This document shows, piece by piece, positions 10,438-19,080 of a stretch of 64,000 nucleotides of DNA (positions within the stretch are counted from its first letter, which is position 1; each line of letters begins with the position of its first letter). The notes under the pieces are model-generated. The model saw only the letters and a list, made by a program, of their open reading frames with translations, was not told where the DNA came from and searched no databases. This DNA is from an uncultured Alphaproteobacteria bacterium. GTDB lineage: Bacteria > Pseudomonadota > Alphaproteobacteria > Rhodobacterales > Rhodobacteraceae. The stretch is from NCBI GenBank assembly GCA_902596605.1, contig CACJUU010000003.1, forward strand, positions 62,001-126,000, read 5' to 3'. A program made the position numbers and the translations under genes.

Positions 10438-11214
10438 ATGCGATTAGCATATAGTCGTTTTGGAGAGGGTAACGCAGGCAACGTTGTTATTTTGCATGGA
10501 CTTTTAGGGTCGAAAAGAAATTGGTTTGGCATTGGAAAATCTCTTTCAGATCTTGGCTTCCACGTCTGGCTTATTGATCTGAGAAACCATGGAGCGTCTG
10601 AATGGAGTGATAAGCATACTTATTTCGATCTGGCAGAGGACGTTAAAAAACTTCTTGAAGAACAGGGAATATTTAACAGCATCCTGATAGGGCATTCAAT
10701 GGGTGGCAAGGCTGCGATGGTTTTAGACAAACTCTATCAGGGTTTTATATCAAAGTTAGTTATAGTAGATATAGCACCAGTAACCTATGCGCCAAATTTT
10801 GAAAATTATTTAAAAGCTTTATCGTCGCTTGATCTTGGCAGGTTCAACACGAGATCTGAAATTGATACAAAGCTTTCTGAATATTTCGGGGAAGTCAGTT
10901 TTAGATCTTTTCTGATGCAAAACTTAAAGATTGACGAAAAAAAAAGTTTCTATTGGCGTATTAATTTAACATCTTTAATTAAGAATTCTGTCGCCATTAG
11001 TGAGTTTCCAGTAATAAATGGTGTCTCTAATACCGAGGCTCTTTTCTTGTATGGTGAATTATCAGAATATGGTGTAAAGGAACATAAAGATACAATAAAA
11101 GAAAGTTTCCCATTTAGTGAATTTGCTCCTGTAGCTAAAGCTGGGCACTGGGTTCATGTTGAAAAACCTATAAAATTTCTAGAAATAGTTACAAAATTTA
11201 TAAAATCGGATTAG
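10438..11214 (+). CDS. Alpha/beta hydrolase, YbfF-like esterase
   Basis: A 258-residue cytoplasmic serine hydrolase with no signal peptide. HGLLGSKRNWFGIGKSL carries the oxyanion region, DLRNHGASEWS follows, and GHSMGGKAAM holds the nucleophile Ser (about residue 85). The C-terminal GHWVHVEKP supplies the catalytic His. This arrangement matches the YbfF group, which hydrolyses short acyl esters including acyl-CoA thioesters. It follows the iron alcohol dehydrogenase gene by six bases, consistent with joint handling of an alcohol or ester, but the substrate is unknown. Confidence 0.8.
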   Translation: MRLAYSRFGEGNAGNVVILHGLLGSKRNWFGIGKSLSDLGFHVWLIDLRNHGASEWSDKHTYFDLAEDVKKLLEEQGIFNSILIGHSMGGKAAMVLDKLYQGFISKLVIVDIAPVTYAPNFENYLKALSSLDLGRFNTRSEIDTKLSEYFGEVSFRSFLMQNLKIDEKKSFYWRINLTSLIKNSVAISEFPVINGVSNTEALFLYGELSEYGVKEHKDTIKESFPFSEFAPVAKAGHWVHVEKPIKFLEIVTKFIKSD

Positions 11215-11239
11215 TATCTATTATTATGGGTCAAAGAAC

Positions 11240-11572
11240 ATGGATGATTATTTAGTAAAATCGATAAACAACTATCCTCTGAAAAAAGGCTTGGTAAGAA
11301 CCAGAGAGCAAGTCCATTTTTTTATCAAATTCGAAGGGAAAAAATACCCTATTTCTTTTTTTGATGAGAATCTTTTAGAAGTCGAAACAAGTATTGTTCC
11401 AAAGTTGCGGGGATTAGTGGATATCTACAAGCTTGATAAATTTTTTGCTCAGGGTTTATTAGTCATGATGGAAAGCAATGAGTATATCACCAAGTATGAA
11501 TATAAAAGATACACTCCTTCAAAGACAACGCAACCCTCCGATTACGTATTGCAAGGTATATGTAAAGGCTGA
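11240..11572 (+). CDS. Hypothetical protein, unrecognised
   Basis: I do not recognise this 110-residue protein. It has no signal peptide, no membrane segment and no cysteine cluster; the only cysteine is three residues from the end. The composition is mixed charged and aromatic (SFFDENLLEVE, LDKFFAQGLLVMMES), suggesting a small folded domain. The C-terminus (KRYTPSKTTQPSDYVL) looks extended. It has an ATG start and sits between the hydrolase and the D-amino acid aminotransferase genes, in the same direction with gaps of about 25 and 18 bases, so it is probably in one transcript. Codon use resembles that of its neighbours, so it is likely a real gene. Confidence 0.6.
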   Translation: MDDYLVKSINNYPLKKGLVRTREQVHFFIKFEGKKYPISFFDENLLEVETSIVPKLRGLVDIYKLDKFFAQGLLVMMESNEYITKYEYKRYTPSKTTQPSDYVLQGICKG

Positions 11573-11590
11573 GAGGATTTAAAGCTCACA

Positions 11591-12457
11591 TTGCTAGAAA
11601 AAAACAATCAAAGGGTATATGTGAATGGGGAATTCTTTTCAAAAAAAGAAGCTAGTATCTCAGTATTTGACAGAGGTTTTTTATTCTCTGACTCTGTTTA
11701 CGAAGTAACTGCTGTTCTTGACGGCAAGTTAGTAGACTGGAAAGAGCATTTTGCCAGACTTATTAGATCACTGGGTCATTTGAAAATTGAAAATAATTTT
11801 CAAGAAGAAGACTTTTATCAAATTCAAAGAAAATTAATAAACGAAAATCAGCTAAAAGAAGGGCTTTGTTATGTTCAAGTCACAAGGGGCGTTGCAGAGA
11901 GAGACTTTAATTTTGCAAAAAAGTCATTATTACCCACCGTAGTAATATTCACACAGGAAAAACAAATTTTAAAGAATGAAGCTAGTAAAGTGGGCGTAAA
12001 AATCATAACAGTGCCTGACGATAGGTGGCGAAGAAGAGATATAAAGACCACTCAACTTCTTGCGCAATCATTAGCAAAAACTCATGCGGTCCAAGAAGGT
12101 GTGGATGATAGCCTACTTATTCAAGGTGGCTTCATAAATGAGGGCTCATCAAGTAATGTATTCATTTTTAAAGACGAAAGAATTATTACGCCAAGTTTGT
12201 CAAATGATATCCTCGGAGGTATTACTAGGTCTTCTGTAATAAAATTTTGTCAGATAAATAATATTGAAATCAAGGAGCAAAAGATCAACATTGACGATTT
12301 GATGAATGCACAAGAGGTTTTTCTTACATCAGCTACTGGTTTCGTGCTCCCCGTTATCGAAGTAAATGGAAGACGCGTGGGAAATGGATTAGTTGGAGAT
12401 ACGGTTAAAAAAATCCAGCACATATATATAGAACAGATTAAAGCAAAACTTTCCTAG
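11591..12457 (+). CDS. dat: D-amino acid aminotransferase (class IV)
   Basis: PLP enzyme that moves amino groups between D-amino acids, giving D-glutamate or D-alanine for peptidoglycan. The 288 residues are typical. VYVNGEFFSKKEASISVFDR opens the fold, the PLP lysine lies in RRDIKTTQLL (about residue 154), and GGFINEGSSSNVFIF carries the PLP-phosphate and substrate-facing Glu region. The start is TTG at 11591, giving the usual short lead before VYVNG; an alternative GTG at 11621 would cut into the fold. A branched-chain aminotransferase is a less likely alternative, given the overall resemblance to D-alanine aminotransferase. Confidence 0.8.
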   Translation: MLEKNNQRVYVNGEFFSKKEASISVFDRGFLFSDSVYEVTAVLDGKLVDWKEHFARLIRSLGHLKIENNFQEEDFYQIQRKLINENQLKEGLCYVQVTRGVAERDFNFAKKSLLPTVVIFTQEKQILKNEASKVGVKIITVPDDRWRRRDIKTTQLLAQSLAKTHAVQEGVDDSLLIQGGFINEGSSSNVFIFKDERIITPSLSNDILGGITRSSVIKFCQINNIEIKEQKINIDDLMNAQEVFLTSATGFVLPVIEVNGRRVGNGLVGDTVKKIQHIYIEQIKAKLS

Positions 12458-12472
12458 ATTTTACAGATCGAG

Positions 12473-12718
12473 TCACTTCTGGAACTTTTTTTTCCAGTCA
12501 TCATAAGGCATACCGTAAACATACTCTTGAGCCTCCTCAACTGATAAGGCCACATCTGACTCTCTAGCTGCCTCATGCATCCATTTGTATAAACAATTTC
12601 TACAAAACCCTGTTAAGTTCATTATGTCTATATTTTGTACTTCAGTTCTACTCTGCAAATGAGAGATTAATCTTCTGAAAGTTTGGCTTTCAATTTTTTC
12701 TAAGTTTTTAATATTCAT
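12473..12718 (-). CDS. DUF1244 family protein
   Basis: An 81-residue protein of the alphaproteobacterial DUF1244 family. The pattern FRRLISHLQSRTEVQNIDIM, then NLTGFCRNCLYKW and VYGMPYDDWK is characteristic. The CxxC pair suggests metal binding or redox chemistry, but no function is established. It diverges from pyk, an arrangement also seen in rhizobia, where DUF1244 sits next to pykA. It converges on the aminotransferase gene with 15 bases between stops. Confidence 0.85.
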   Translation of the reverse strand: MNIKNLEKIESQTFRRLISHLQSRTEVQNIDIMNLTGFCRNCLYKWMHEAARESDVALSVEEAQEYVYGMPYDDWKKKFQK

Positions 12719-12803
12719 TTATCTCGCTCATCAATTAAAAAAAAGTTTTCTATTCTTTATAATTCTTTATTCTACAGAAAAAACGAAAATATCGAGCATA
12801 TAA

Positions 12804-14249
12804 ATGAAAAAGCAACTTCATAGAAACCGTAAAGTAAAAATAGTAGCTACTCTGGGTCCTGCCTCAGACACTAAATTTGAAATTAGAAAAATGTTTTTAG
12901 CAGGGGCAGATATTTTCAGATTAAATATGTCCCATGGTGATCACTCAGCTGTGGAAAAGAGACATAATATCTTAAGAGATTTAGAGAAAGAATTTTCGAG
13001 ACCAATTTGTATTCTGGCCGATCTACAGGGTCCAAAGCTGAGATGTGGTGATTTTAAGGGTGCAAAGTCTAGTTTAGAAGCGGGACAAAAGTTTTGTTTT
13101 GATCTAATAGAAAGGCTGGGAAATAAAGAACGAGTTTGTCTACCACACCCTAAGATATTCCAGTCAGTAAAAAAGGGAGACAAGCTACTGATCGATGATG
13201 GTAAAGTTGCTATGCAAGTAAATAAAGCATCAGAAAAGAAAATAGAGTGCACTGTTTTGAATGATGGAATTATTTCAGACAAAAAAGGGGTTAATTGCCC
13301 AGATAGTATTTTAGACCTCGCTCCTTTAACAGAAAAAGATAAGCAAGACTTGGAGTTTGTTTGTGGTCTTGGAGTAGACTGGATCGGGTTATCTTTTGTA
13401 CAGAGAGCGAAAGACATAGATAATGTAAAAAAGTTTTTAAAGGGAAGGGCAGGCATTATTGCAAAAATCGAGAAACCTGCTGCAGTAAGAGTTTTTGACT
13501 CGATTATTGATTCTGCCGATGGAATTATGGTGGCACGGGGAGACCTTGGTGTTGAATTGCCAATTGAAGCGGTCCCACCTATTCAAAAAAAACTAGTAAT
13601 GAAATCACGTCAAAAGGGAAAGCCTGTAATCGTAGCAACACAAATGATGGAAAGTATGATTCATTCGACTACACCAACCCGAGCTGAAGTTTCGGATGTC
13701 GCGCAGGCAATATATGATGGCGTAGATGCAGTAATGCTGTCCGCCGAAACAGCAATAGGCATTCATCCAGAGAAAGTTATAAAAGCAGTAGATAAAATCG
13801 CCATTGAAACTGAAAAAGACCCTTTGTACTTCCAAAACTTGGAAACCTCGAGATCAGTTTCGAAAGAAGGAGTTTCAAATGCAATAACTGTTGCTGCGAG
13901 AGAGGTAGCTGATAACATAAACGTAAAGGTTATTTGTTGCTTTACTCATGGTGGAACAACAGCTGAGCTTGCATCTAGGGAGAGACCTCGAGCACCAATA
14001 ATCGCACTAACTCCATATACGGAAACAGCAAGGAAACTAACCTTGTTTTGGGGGTTGCATTGTGCGGTTACTACACCCGTTGATCGATTTAAGAGGGCAG
14101 TAATGAATGCTGTTAAAGCAGCTAAGTTATTCGACTTTGCTTCAGGGAAAGATCTAATCATTGTTATTGCAGGTGTGCCATTTAATACACCTGGATCAAC
14201 TAACATATTGAGGGTGGTGTCTTTAGAAGAAAACTTTGATGATTTTTGA
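12804..14249 (+). CDS. pyk: Pyruvate kinase
   Basis: Converts phosphoenolpyruvate and ADP to pyruvate and ATP, ending glycolysis. The 481 residues carry the TIM-barrel motifs RNRKVKIVATLGPAS (N-terminus), RLNMSHGDHSAV, IIAKIEKPAAV with the catalytic Lys, MVARGDLGVELP, and KPVIVATQMMESM. A C-terminal regulatory domain is present (about 350-481). Together with pckA at 48 kb it shows that the cell can run the PEP-pyruvate/oxaloacetate node in both directions. The start codon has no strong ribosome site. Confidence 0.97.
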   Translation: MKKQLHRNRKVKIVATLGPASDTKFEIRKMFLAGADIFRLNMSHGDHSAVEKRHNILRDLEKEFSRPICILADLQGPKLRCGDFKGAKSSLEAGQKFCFDLIERLGNKERVCLPHPKIFQSVKKGDKLLIDDGKVAMQVNKASEKKIECTVLNDGIISDKKGVNCPDSILDLAPLTEKDKQDLEFVCGLGVDWIGLSFVQRAKDIDNVKKFLKGRAGIIAKIEKPAAVRVFDSIIDSADGIMVARGDLGVELPIEAVPPIQKKLVMKSRQKGKPVIVATQMMESMIHSTTPTRAEVSDVAQAIYDGVDAVMLSAETAIGIHPEKVIKAVDKIAIETEKDPLYFQNLETSRSVSKEGVSNAITVAAREVADNINVKVICCFTHGGTTAELASRERPRAPIIALTPYTETARKLTLFWGLHCAVTTPVDRFKRAVMNAVKAAKLFDFASGKDLIIVIAGVPFNTPGSTNILRVVSLEENFDDF

Positions 14250-14327
14250 TAAAAATATAAAGAAATGCTTGTATAGTTATTAGAATATCCCTATAAACAC
14301 GTTGAAGCGGTGTGTTGAGAAAACGAA

Positions 14328-14528
14328 ATGCCTAAGATGAAAACAAAATCAGGTGCTAAAAAGCGGTTTAAGGTGACGGCGTCCGGGCGCGTGAAGTCCG
14401 CGCAGGCAGGGAAAAGGCACGGTATGATAAAAAGATCGAGCAAATTTATACGAAACGCTAGAGGCACAACAACTTTGTGTAAGGCAGATGAAAATATTGT
14501 TAAATCTTATATGCCTTATTCTAGGTAG
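14328..14528 (+). CDS. rpmI: 50S ribosomal protein L35
   Basis: Small basic ribosomal protein of 66 residues, with the family opening [20 protein letters not shown] and the [15 protein letters not shown] core. It is followed 12 bases later by rplT, the standard L35-L20 pair. infC, which often precedes them, is not here; pyk lies upstream after 78 bases. Those bases contain a weak inverted repeat (AACAC ... GTGTT, about 14296-14316). I could not judge whether it has a role in L20 autocontrol. Confidence 0.97.
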   Translation: MPKMKTKSGAKKRFKVTASGRVKSAQAGKRHGMIKRSSKFIRNARGTTTLCKADENIVKSYMPYSR

Positions 14529-14540
14529 GAGGATTAATAG

Positions 14541-14903
14541 TTGACCAGAGTTAAATCAGGAGTGGTAACGCACGCTAGGCACCGGAAGGTGGTAAAGGCG
14601 GCTAAAGGCTACTATGGCGCAAGAAGTCGGAACTTTAGAACGGCTAAACAAGCTGTAGACAGAGCTATGCAGTACGCGACAAGAGATCGTAAGGTTCGGA
14701 AGCGTGTTTTTAGAGCTCTCTGGATACAGAGATTGAACGCGGCTGTAAGGCAAATAGACAGCAACCTCAATTATTCGAAGTTTATACATGGGCTGGATAA
14801 AGCTGGCATCAATCTCGATAGAAAAGTTCTAGCAGACATTGCGGTACATGACCCAAAAGCTTTTGGACAGATAGTATCTCGTGCGCAAGGCGCACTAAAC
14901 TAG
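14541..14903 (+). CDS. rplT: 50S ribosomal protein L20
   Basis: Binds 23S rRNA early in large-subunit assembly and represses its own operon in several bacteria. The 120 residues show the family pattern [20 protein letters not shown], then [18 protein letters not shown] and [12 protein letters not shown]. The start is TTG at 14541, set by a full AGGAGG at 14527-14532 with eight bases between. The reading before it gives no other plausible start. It is co-transcribed with rpmI and followed by pheS after 58 bases. Confidence 0.97.
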   Translation: MTRVKSGVVTHARHRKVVKAAKGYYGARSRNFRTAKQAVDRAMQYATRDRKVRKRVFRALWIQRLNAAVRQIDSNLNYSKFIHGLDKAGINLDRKVLADIAVHDPKAFGQIVSRAQGALN

Positions 14904-14961
14904 TAACATGACCGATTTTATTCGGTACAAAATGTTCTTATGATAAATCTTAGATCTGTCT

Positions 14962-16050
14962 ATGGAAATTTCATTACAAAATAGCAAGTATATAGGGCTA
15001 GTTAAGAATGCTCAGTCGGTTAATGATCTTGAACAGGTTAGGATCAAGCTTCTTGGTAAAAAGGGGGAGATTTCTAACCTGTTAAGATCATTGGGTCAGA
15101 TGGAAGCTAAAGAGCGACAAATAAAATCTCCAGAGTATAACAATCTCAAGCAATCTCTGGAGGAGGCTATCAAAAAGAGAAGAGAAATCTTACTGAATAA
15201 GGAGATTGAAGGCAGAATGGATGCGGAATGGCTTGATATTTCTCAAGACCCCAGAGAGATGAATTCAGGCCTGATGCATCCGGTAAGCAGAGTTACAGAA
15301 GAAATCATATCAATTTTCTCAGACCTGGGATTTTCTGTAGCAGAAGGACCCCAAATTGAAAGCGACTGGTACAATTTTGATTCACTAAATATTCCTCCTG
15401 ATCATCCAGCTCGTCAGGAGTTTGATACTTTTTATATCGATCCCGGTGACGAGAGCATTAAAGAAAATGGTTCACCTAACGTACTTAGAACGCATACTAG
15501 CCCAGTACAAGTAAGATTCATGGAAAAACACGGAGCACCTTGTAGAATTATTGCTCCTGGACGGGTATATAGATCGGATTACGATCTCACCCATACACCA
15601 ATGTTTCATCAGATTGAAGGTTTAGCCATAGGTGAAGATATCTCTATGTCAAATTTAAAATGGGTTTTGGTTGAGTTTTGTAAGGCTTTTTTTGAGCTAG
15701 ATAGTATAGAACTTAGATTTCGCGCCAGTCATTTCCCCTTCACGGAGCCATCTGCAGAAGTTGATATAAGGTGTTCTTGGGTTGAAAACTCCTTAGTTGT
15801 TGGAAAAGGAGATGACTGGATGGAAATATTAGGAAGCGGAATGGTGCACCCTAACGTCTTAGAGGCAGCTACCGTTGATAGTAAAAAGTTTCAGGGGTTT
15901 GCATTTGGAATGGGTATAGATAGGCTCGCGATGCTAAAGTATGGTATGCCAGATCTAAGATCGTTTTTCGATAATGATATTAGATGGTTAAAACACTATG
16001 GCTTTGCGGCAGAAAAAAGTTCCAATCTCTATGATAAACTTAGTGGATAA
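14962..16050 (+). CDS. pheS: Phenylalanine--tRNA ligase alpha subunit
   Basis: Catalytic half of the alpha2-beta2 class II synthetase. The 362 residues comprise an N-terminal coiled-coil arm (about 1-90, rich in K, E and L) and a class II core. [18 protein letters not shown] and [11 protein letters not shown] lie before motif 2 ([20 protein letters not shown]), and motif 3 is [17 protein letters not shown]. Order and spacing with pheT (22 bases downstream) are standard. Length is normal. Confidence 0.97.
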   Translation: MEISLQNSKYIGLVKNAQSVNDLEQVRIKLLGKKGEISNLLRSLGQMEAKERQIKSPEYNNLKQSLEEAIKKRREILLNKEIEGRMDAEWLDISQDPREMNSGLMHPVSRVTEEIISIFSDLGFSVAEGPQIESDWYNFDSLNIPPDHPARQEFDTFYIDPGDESIKENGSPNVLRTHTSPVQVRFMEKHGAPCRIIAPGRVYRSDYDLTHTPMFHQIEGLAIGEDISMSNLKWVLVEFCKAFFELDSIELRFRASHFPFTEPSAEVDIRCSWVENSLVVGKGDDWMEILGSGMVHPNVLEAATVDSKKFQGFAFGMGIDRLAMLKYGMPDLRSFFDNDIRWLKHYGFAAEKSSNLYDKLSG

Positions 16051-16072
16051 ACATTAGAGTGGAAGTTTTAAT

Positions 16073-18475
16073 ATGAAGTTTTCTTTTTCATGGCTTAAGG
16101 ATTACCTGGAGACAGATTTGTCTGCTGATGAAGTTGGGGACGTTCTTACCGACACAGGGTTAGAAGTTGAGTCCCTTACAGACCCTAGAAAGCGTTTGGG
16201 GCAATTGTCCGTTGGAGAAATACTAAAAGTTGAAAAACACCCAAATGCCGACAAATTGAAAGTATGTGACGTTGATTCAGACACTGGGATATTAAAAATA
16301 GTTTGTGGAGCACCAAATGTTAAGAATGGCATGAAAGTAGTGGTAGCAAAGCCAGGTGATTTTATACCTGGATTAAATATCAAACTTAAAGCCTCAAAGA
16401 TAAGAGATGTAAAAAGTGAAGGAATGATGTGTTCAGAAAAGGAATTAGAAATTTCAGATGAACACGATGGAATTATAGAGCTACCATCTGAAACTAAAGT
16501 AGGGACGCTGTTTTCCGAATTAGTTGGAGATGAAAAAATAATTTTCGAAATCGCAATTACCCCAAATAGACCTGACGCATTAGGTATTTATGGAATTGCC
16601 AGAGATCTCGCAGCTAGTGGTATCGGAAAATTAGATATCAGTAAAATACCCGATGTTGAAGGAATTTTTAAGCCACATTTAAATATTAATTTGGATCAAG
16701 CGGTCTCTTCAAAAGAGTGTCCCTTTTTTGTAGGCCGATATTTACGAAATGTACAAAATAGGGAGTCTCCAAAATGGCTAAAGAATCGTTTGATTAGTAT
16801 TGGGCTAAATCCAATCTCAGCATTAGTTGATATTACAAATTATCTTACATTTGATAGAGCAAGACCTCTACACGTCTTCGATGCTGATAAACTCTCTGGT
16901 AGTTTAACGGTTAGAAGATCTGTTGAGGGAGAGAAATTTCATGCTCTTGATGATAAAATATATGAGTTAAATGAAGGAATGATTGTCATAACAGATGAAA
17001 AGGAAATCGTATCTCTGGGAGGCATCATAGGAGGTATGAAAAGTGCTGTGTCGGACGAAACAAAAAATGTGTTGTTAGAGGCTGCTTATTTCGACCCAAT
17101 ATCAATAGCAGCAACAGGTCGAAAACTTCAGATAAATTCAGACGCTAGATATCGTTTCGAAAGGGGAGTTGATCCGAGCTTTACTTTATCTGGATCACAT
17201 ATTGCTACAAAGATGATTTTAGATTTATGTGGAGGCGAAGCTTCAGATATTATTACGGCGGGGTCAGTGCCATCTTTTGAGAAAAAAATTATTTTCGATC
17301 CTAAAAAAGTAAATCAATTGATAGGGATAAAAGTAAATAGGGCAAGACAATTTGAAATACTGAAGTCCCTCGGTTTTTCAGTAAAGGAAGTGGAAAACAA
17401 AATTGAAATAATAGTTCCCACCTGGAGACCAGATGTACACGGTGAGGTAGATATAATAGAAGAGGTCGCAAGGATAAATTCACTAGCAAACTTGCCCAGC
17501 ATTCCTATGGTCAGGAAAGAGGGAGTATTAAAACCTCTTTTAACAGACAGCCAAAGCAGGCAAAACCTAGCTAGGAGGGTTTGTACTTCTTTAGGTTATA
17601 TGGAGTGCTTGTCATATAGCTTTATCGACAAGAAGTCAGTTGAACGATTTAGTAGCAAATCAACAAAGGAAATTAAACTTATAAATCCAATTAGCAGTGA
17701 AATGACGCACATGCGACAGTCGCTTCTACCAGGCTTACTAAAAATAGTAGAGAAAAATCAGGCAAAAGGTATTAAAAGTCTCGCAATATTCGAACAAGGC
17801 CATTGTTTTGAGAGCAATCAAGTTGGCGATGAAACCTATCAAATTTCTGCAGTCTTGTCGGGCAGTAAAAGTAACTTCAATCTATACAAGGAAATTAGAC
17901 CTTTTGATATTTTCGATATAAAAAAAGATTTATTTAAATTATTAGGATATTTAAACCTAAAAGTGGACAGCCTTAAACTTGAAAGAGATGCACCAGAATT
18001 CCTTCATCCACAAAGGTCAGCCAAGGTTATGCTTGGAAATAAGATTGTAGCAATATTTGGTGAAGTTAGCCCACTCATTGCTAAAAATTACGCTATTAGA
18101 GAACGAATAAATTGCTTCACTATCTATCTAGATAATATACCCTTCCCAAAGAAAAAAAAGATTACGAGAGATGCTCTTATTTTGAGTAATTTGCAGCCTA
18201 TTGAAAGGGACTTTTCCTTCCTGATTGATGAAAAGACAGAATATGGAGCAGTAAAGAAAACTATTATTTCTCTGAAAAATCCTCTGATCGACAAAATATA
18301 TATTGTCGATGTCTTCCAAGGGGAAATGGAAAGAGAAGAGAGAAAGAAGTCTCTCTCAATAAGGGTTAAATTTCAGCCTTTAGAGAAAACTCTTAATGAC
18401 TCTGAGATAGAGAAAATGTGTAAGGATATAATTAGTGAAGTAAGTGAAAAAGTCGGTGGACTTTTAAAATCATAG
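16073..18475 (+). CDS. pheT: Phenylalanine--tRNA ligase beta subunit
   Basis: The 800-residue partner of PheS, responsible for tRNA binding and editing. Domains run in the usual order: a short N-terminal part with the family opening MKFSFSWLKDYLETDLSADE; an EMAP-like tRNA-binding domain (about 40-150, with VEKHPNADKLKVCDVD); the B3/B4 editing region (about 210-380, with VDITNYLTFDRARPLHVFD); B5 (about 400-475); the core (about 490-690); and a C-terminal ferredoxin-like anticodon-binding domain (about 705-800, with LQPIERDFSFLID). Nothing is missing. The stop converges on greA with nine bases between. Confidence 0.97.
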   Translation: MKFSFSWLKDYLETDLSADEVGDVLTDTGLEVESLTDPRKRLGQLSVGEILKVEKHPNADKLKVCDVDSDTGILKIVCGAPNVKNGMKVVVAKPGDFIPGLNIKLKASKIRDVKSEGMMCSEKELEISDEHDGIIELPSETKVGTLFSELVGDEKIIFEIAITPNRPDALGIYGIARDLAASGIGKLDISKIPDVEGIFKPHLNINLDQAVSSKECPFFVGRYLRNVQNRESPKWLKNRLISIGLNPISALVDITNYLTFDRARPLHVFDADKLSGSLTVRRSVEGEKFHALDDKIYELNEGMIVITDEKEIVSLGGIIGGMKSAVSDETKNVLLEAAYFDPISIAATGRKLQINSDARYRFERGVDPSFTLSGSHIATKMILDLCGGEASDIITAGSVPSFEKKIIFDPKKVNQLIGIKVNRARQFEILKSLGFSVKEVENKIEIIVPTWRPDVHGEVDIIEEVARINSLANLPSIPMVRKEGVLKPLLTDSQSRQNLARRVCTSLGYMECLSYSFIDKKSVERFSSKSTKEIKLINPISSEMTHMRQSLLPGLLKIVEKNQAKGIKSLAIFEQGHCFESNQVGDETYQISAVLSGSKSNFNLYKEIRPFDIFDIKKDLFKLLGYLNLKVDSLKLERDAPEFLHPQRSAKVMLGNKIVAIFGEVSPLIAKNYAIRERINCFTIYLDNIPFPKKKKITRDALILSNLQPIERDFSFLIDEKTEYGAVKKTIISLKNPLIDKIYIVDVFQGEMEREERKKSLSIRVKFQPLEKTLNDSEIEKMCKDIISEVSEKVGGLLKS

Positions 18476-18484
18476 TGTACGTAA

Positions 18485-18955
18485 CTAGTTATATTCGACC
18501 TTTATGATTTCATAATGTTTGAGCCCTCCTGGGGTATTTACCTCCACTTCATCTCCCTCTTCTTTCCCAATTAGTGCTCTAGCAAGTGGTGAGTTTATGT
18601 TCAACAGGCCTCTCTCTAAATCTGCTTCAGCCTCTCCCACGATTTGATATGTAATCTCTCGTTCAGTTTCCCCTAGAAATAGGGTTATGTTAGCTCCGAA
18701 TTTTATAGGACCATTAAGCTTTGAAACATCAATGACTTCTGCGAGTGAGATTATAGATTCCAACTCCTTTATTCTACCCTCAATGAACGATTGCTTTTCC
18801 CGTGCCGAATGGTACTCAGCATTCTCAGATAAGTCACCTAATTCCCGGGCCTCAGATATGGCTTTAATAATATTAGGCCTATCATCCGCTTTGAGTTTAC
18901 GTAGTTCTTCTTCAAGCCTATTGTGGCCGTTTTTTGTTAAAGGAATTTTTTCCAT
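18485..18955 (-). CDS. greA: Transcription elongation factor GreA
   Basis: Rescues backtracked RNA polymerase by stimulating cleavage of the transcript end. The 156 residues have the N-terminal coiled coil (about 1-75, with [20 protein letters not shown] holding the two acidic tip residues) and a C-terminal FKBP-like domain (about 80-156, with [20 protein letters not shown]). In many alphaproteobacteria greA lies next to carB, but here they are 18 kb apart. It is transcribed alone, divergent from the ETF dehydrogenase gene. Confidence 0.97.
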   Translation of the reverse strand: MEKIPLTKNGHNRLEEELRKLKADDRPNIIKAISEARELGDLSENAEYHSAREKQSFIEGRIKELESIISLAEVIDVSKLNGPIKFGANITLFLGETEREITYQIVGEAEADLERGLLNINSPLARALIGKEEGDEVEVNTPGGLKHYEIIKVEYN

Positions 18956-19080
18956 ATATTATTCACGCTAAAAAAAAATTATAACATTTTTATTTGTTTT
19001 TTTACACCTTTATTAAGAAAAAACTATATGTTATTTAGGTGATAAAATAGAGAAAGTATTCTGAGGTTAAAAGGTAAGAT

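Noticed and set aside
12941-13456. Antisense open frame of 171 codons inside pyk
   Set aside because: pyk is intact with all motifs on the plus strand. The antisense product is rich in S, F and P, the typical composition of a shadow frame.
14250-14327. Weak inverted repeat before rpmI as an L20 autoregulation site
   Set aside because: Only a five-base stem could be traced. It does not resemble the pseudoknot-type elements described in other bacteria well enough to call.
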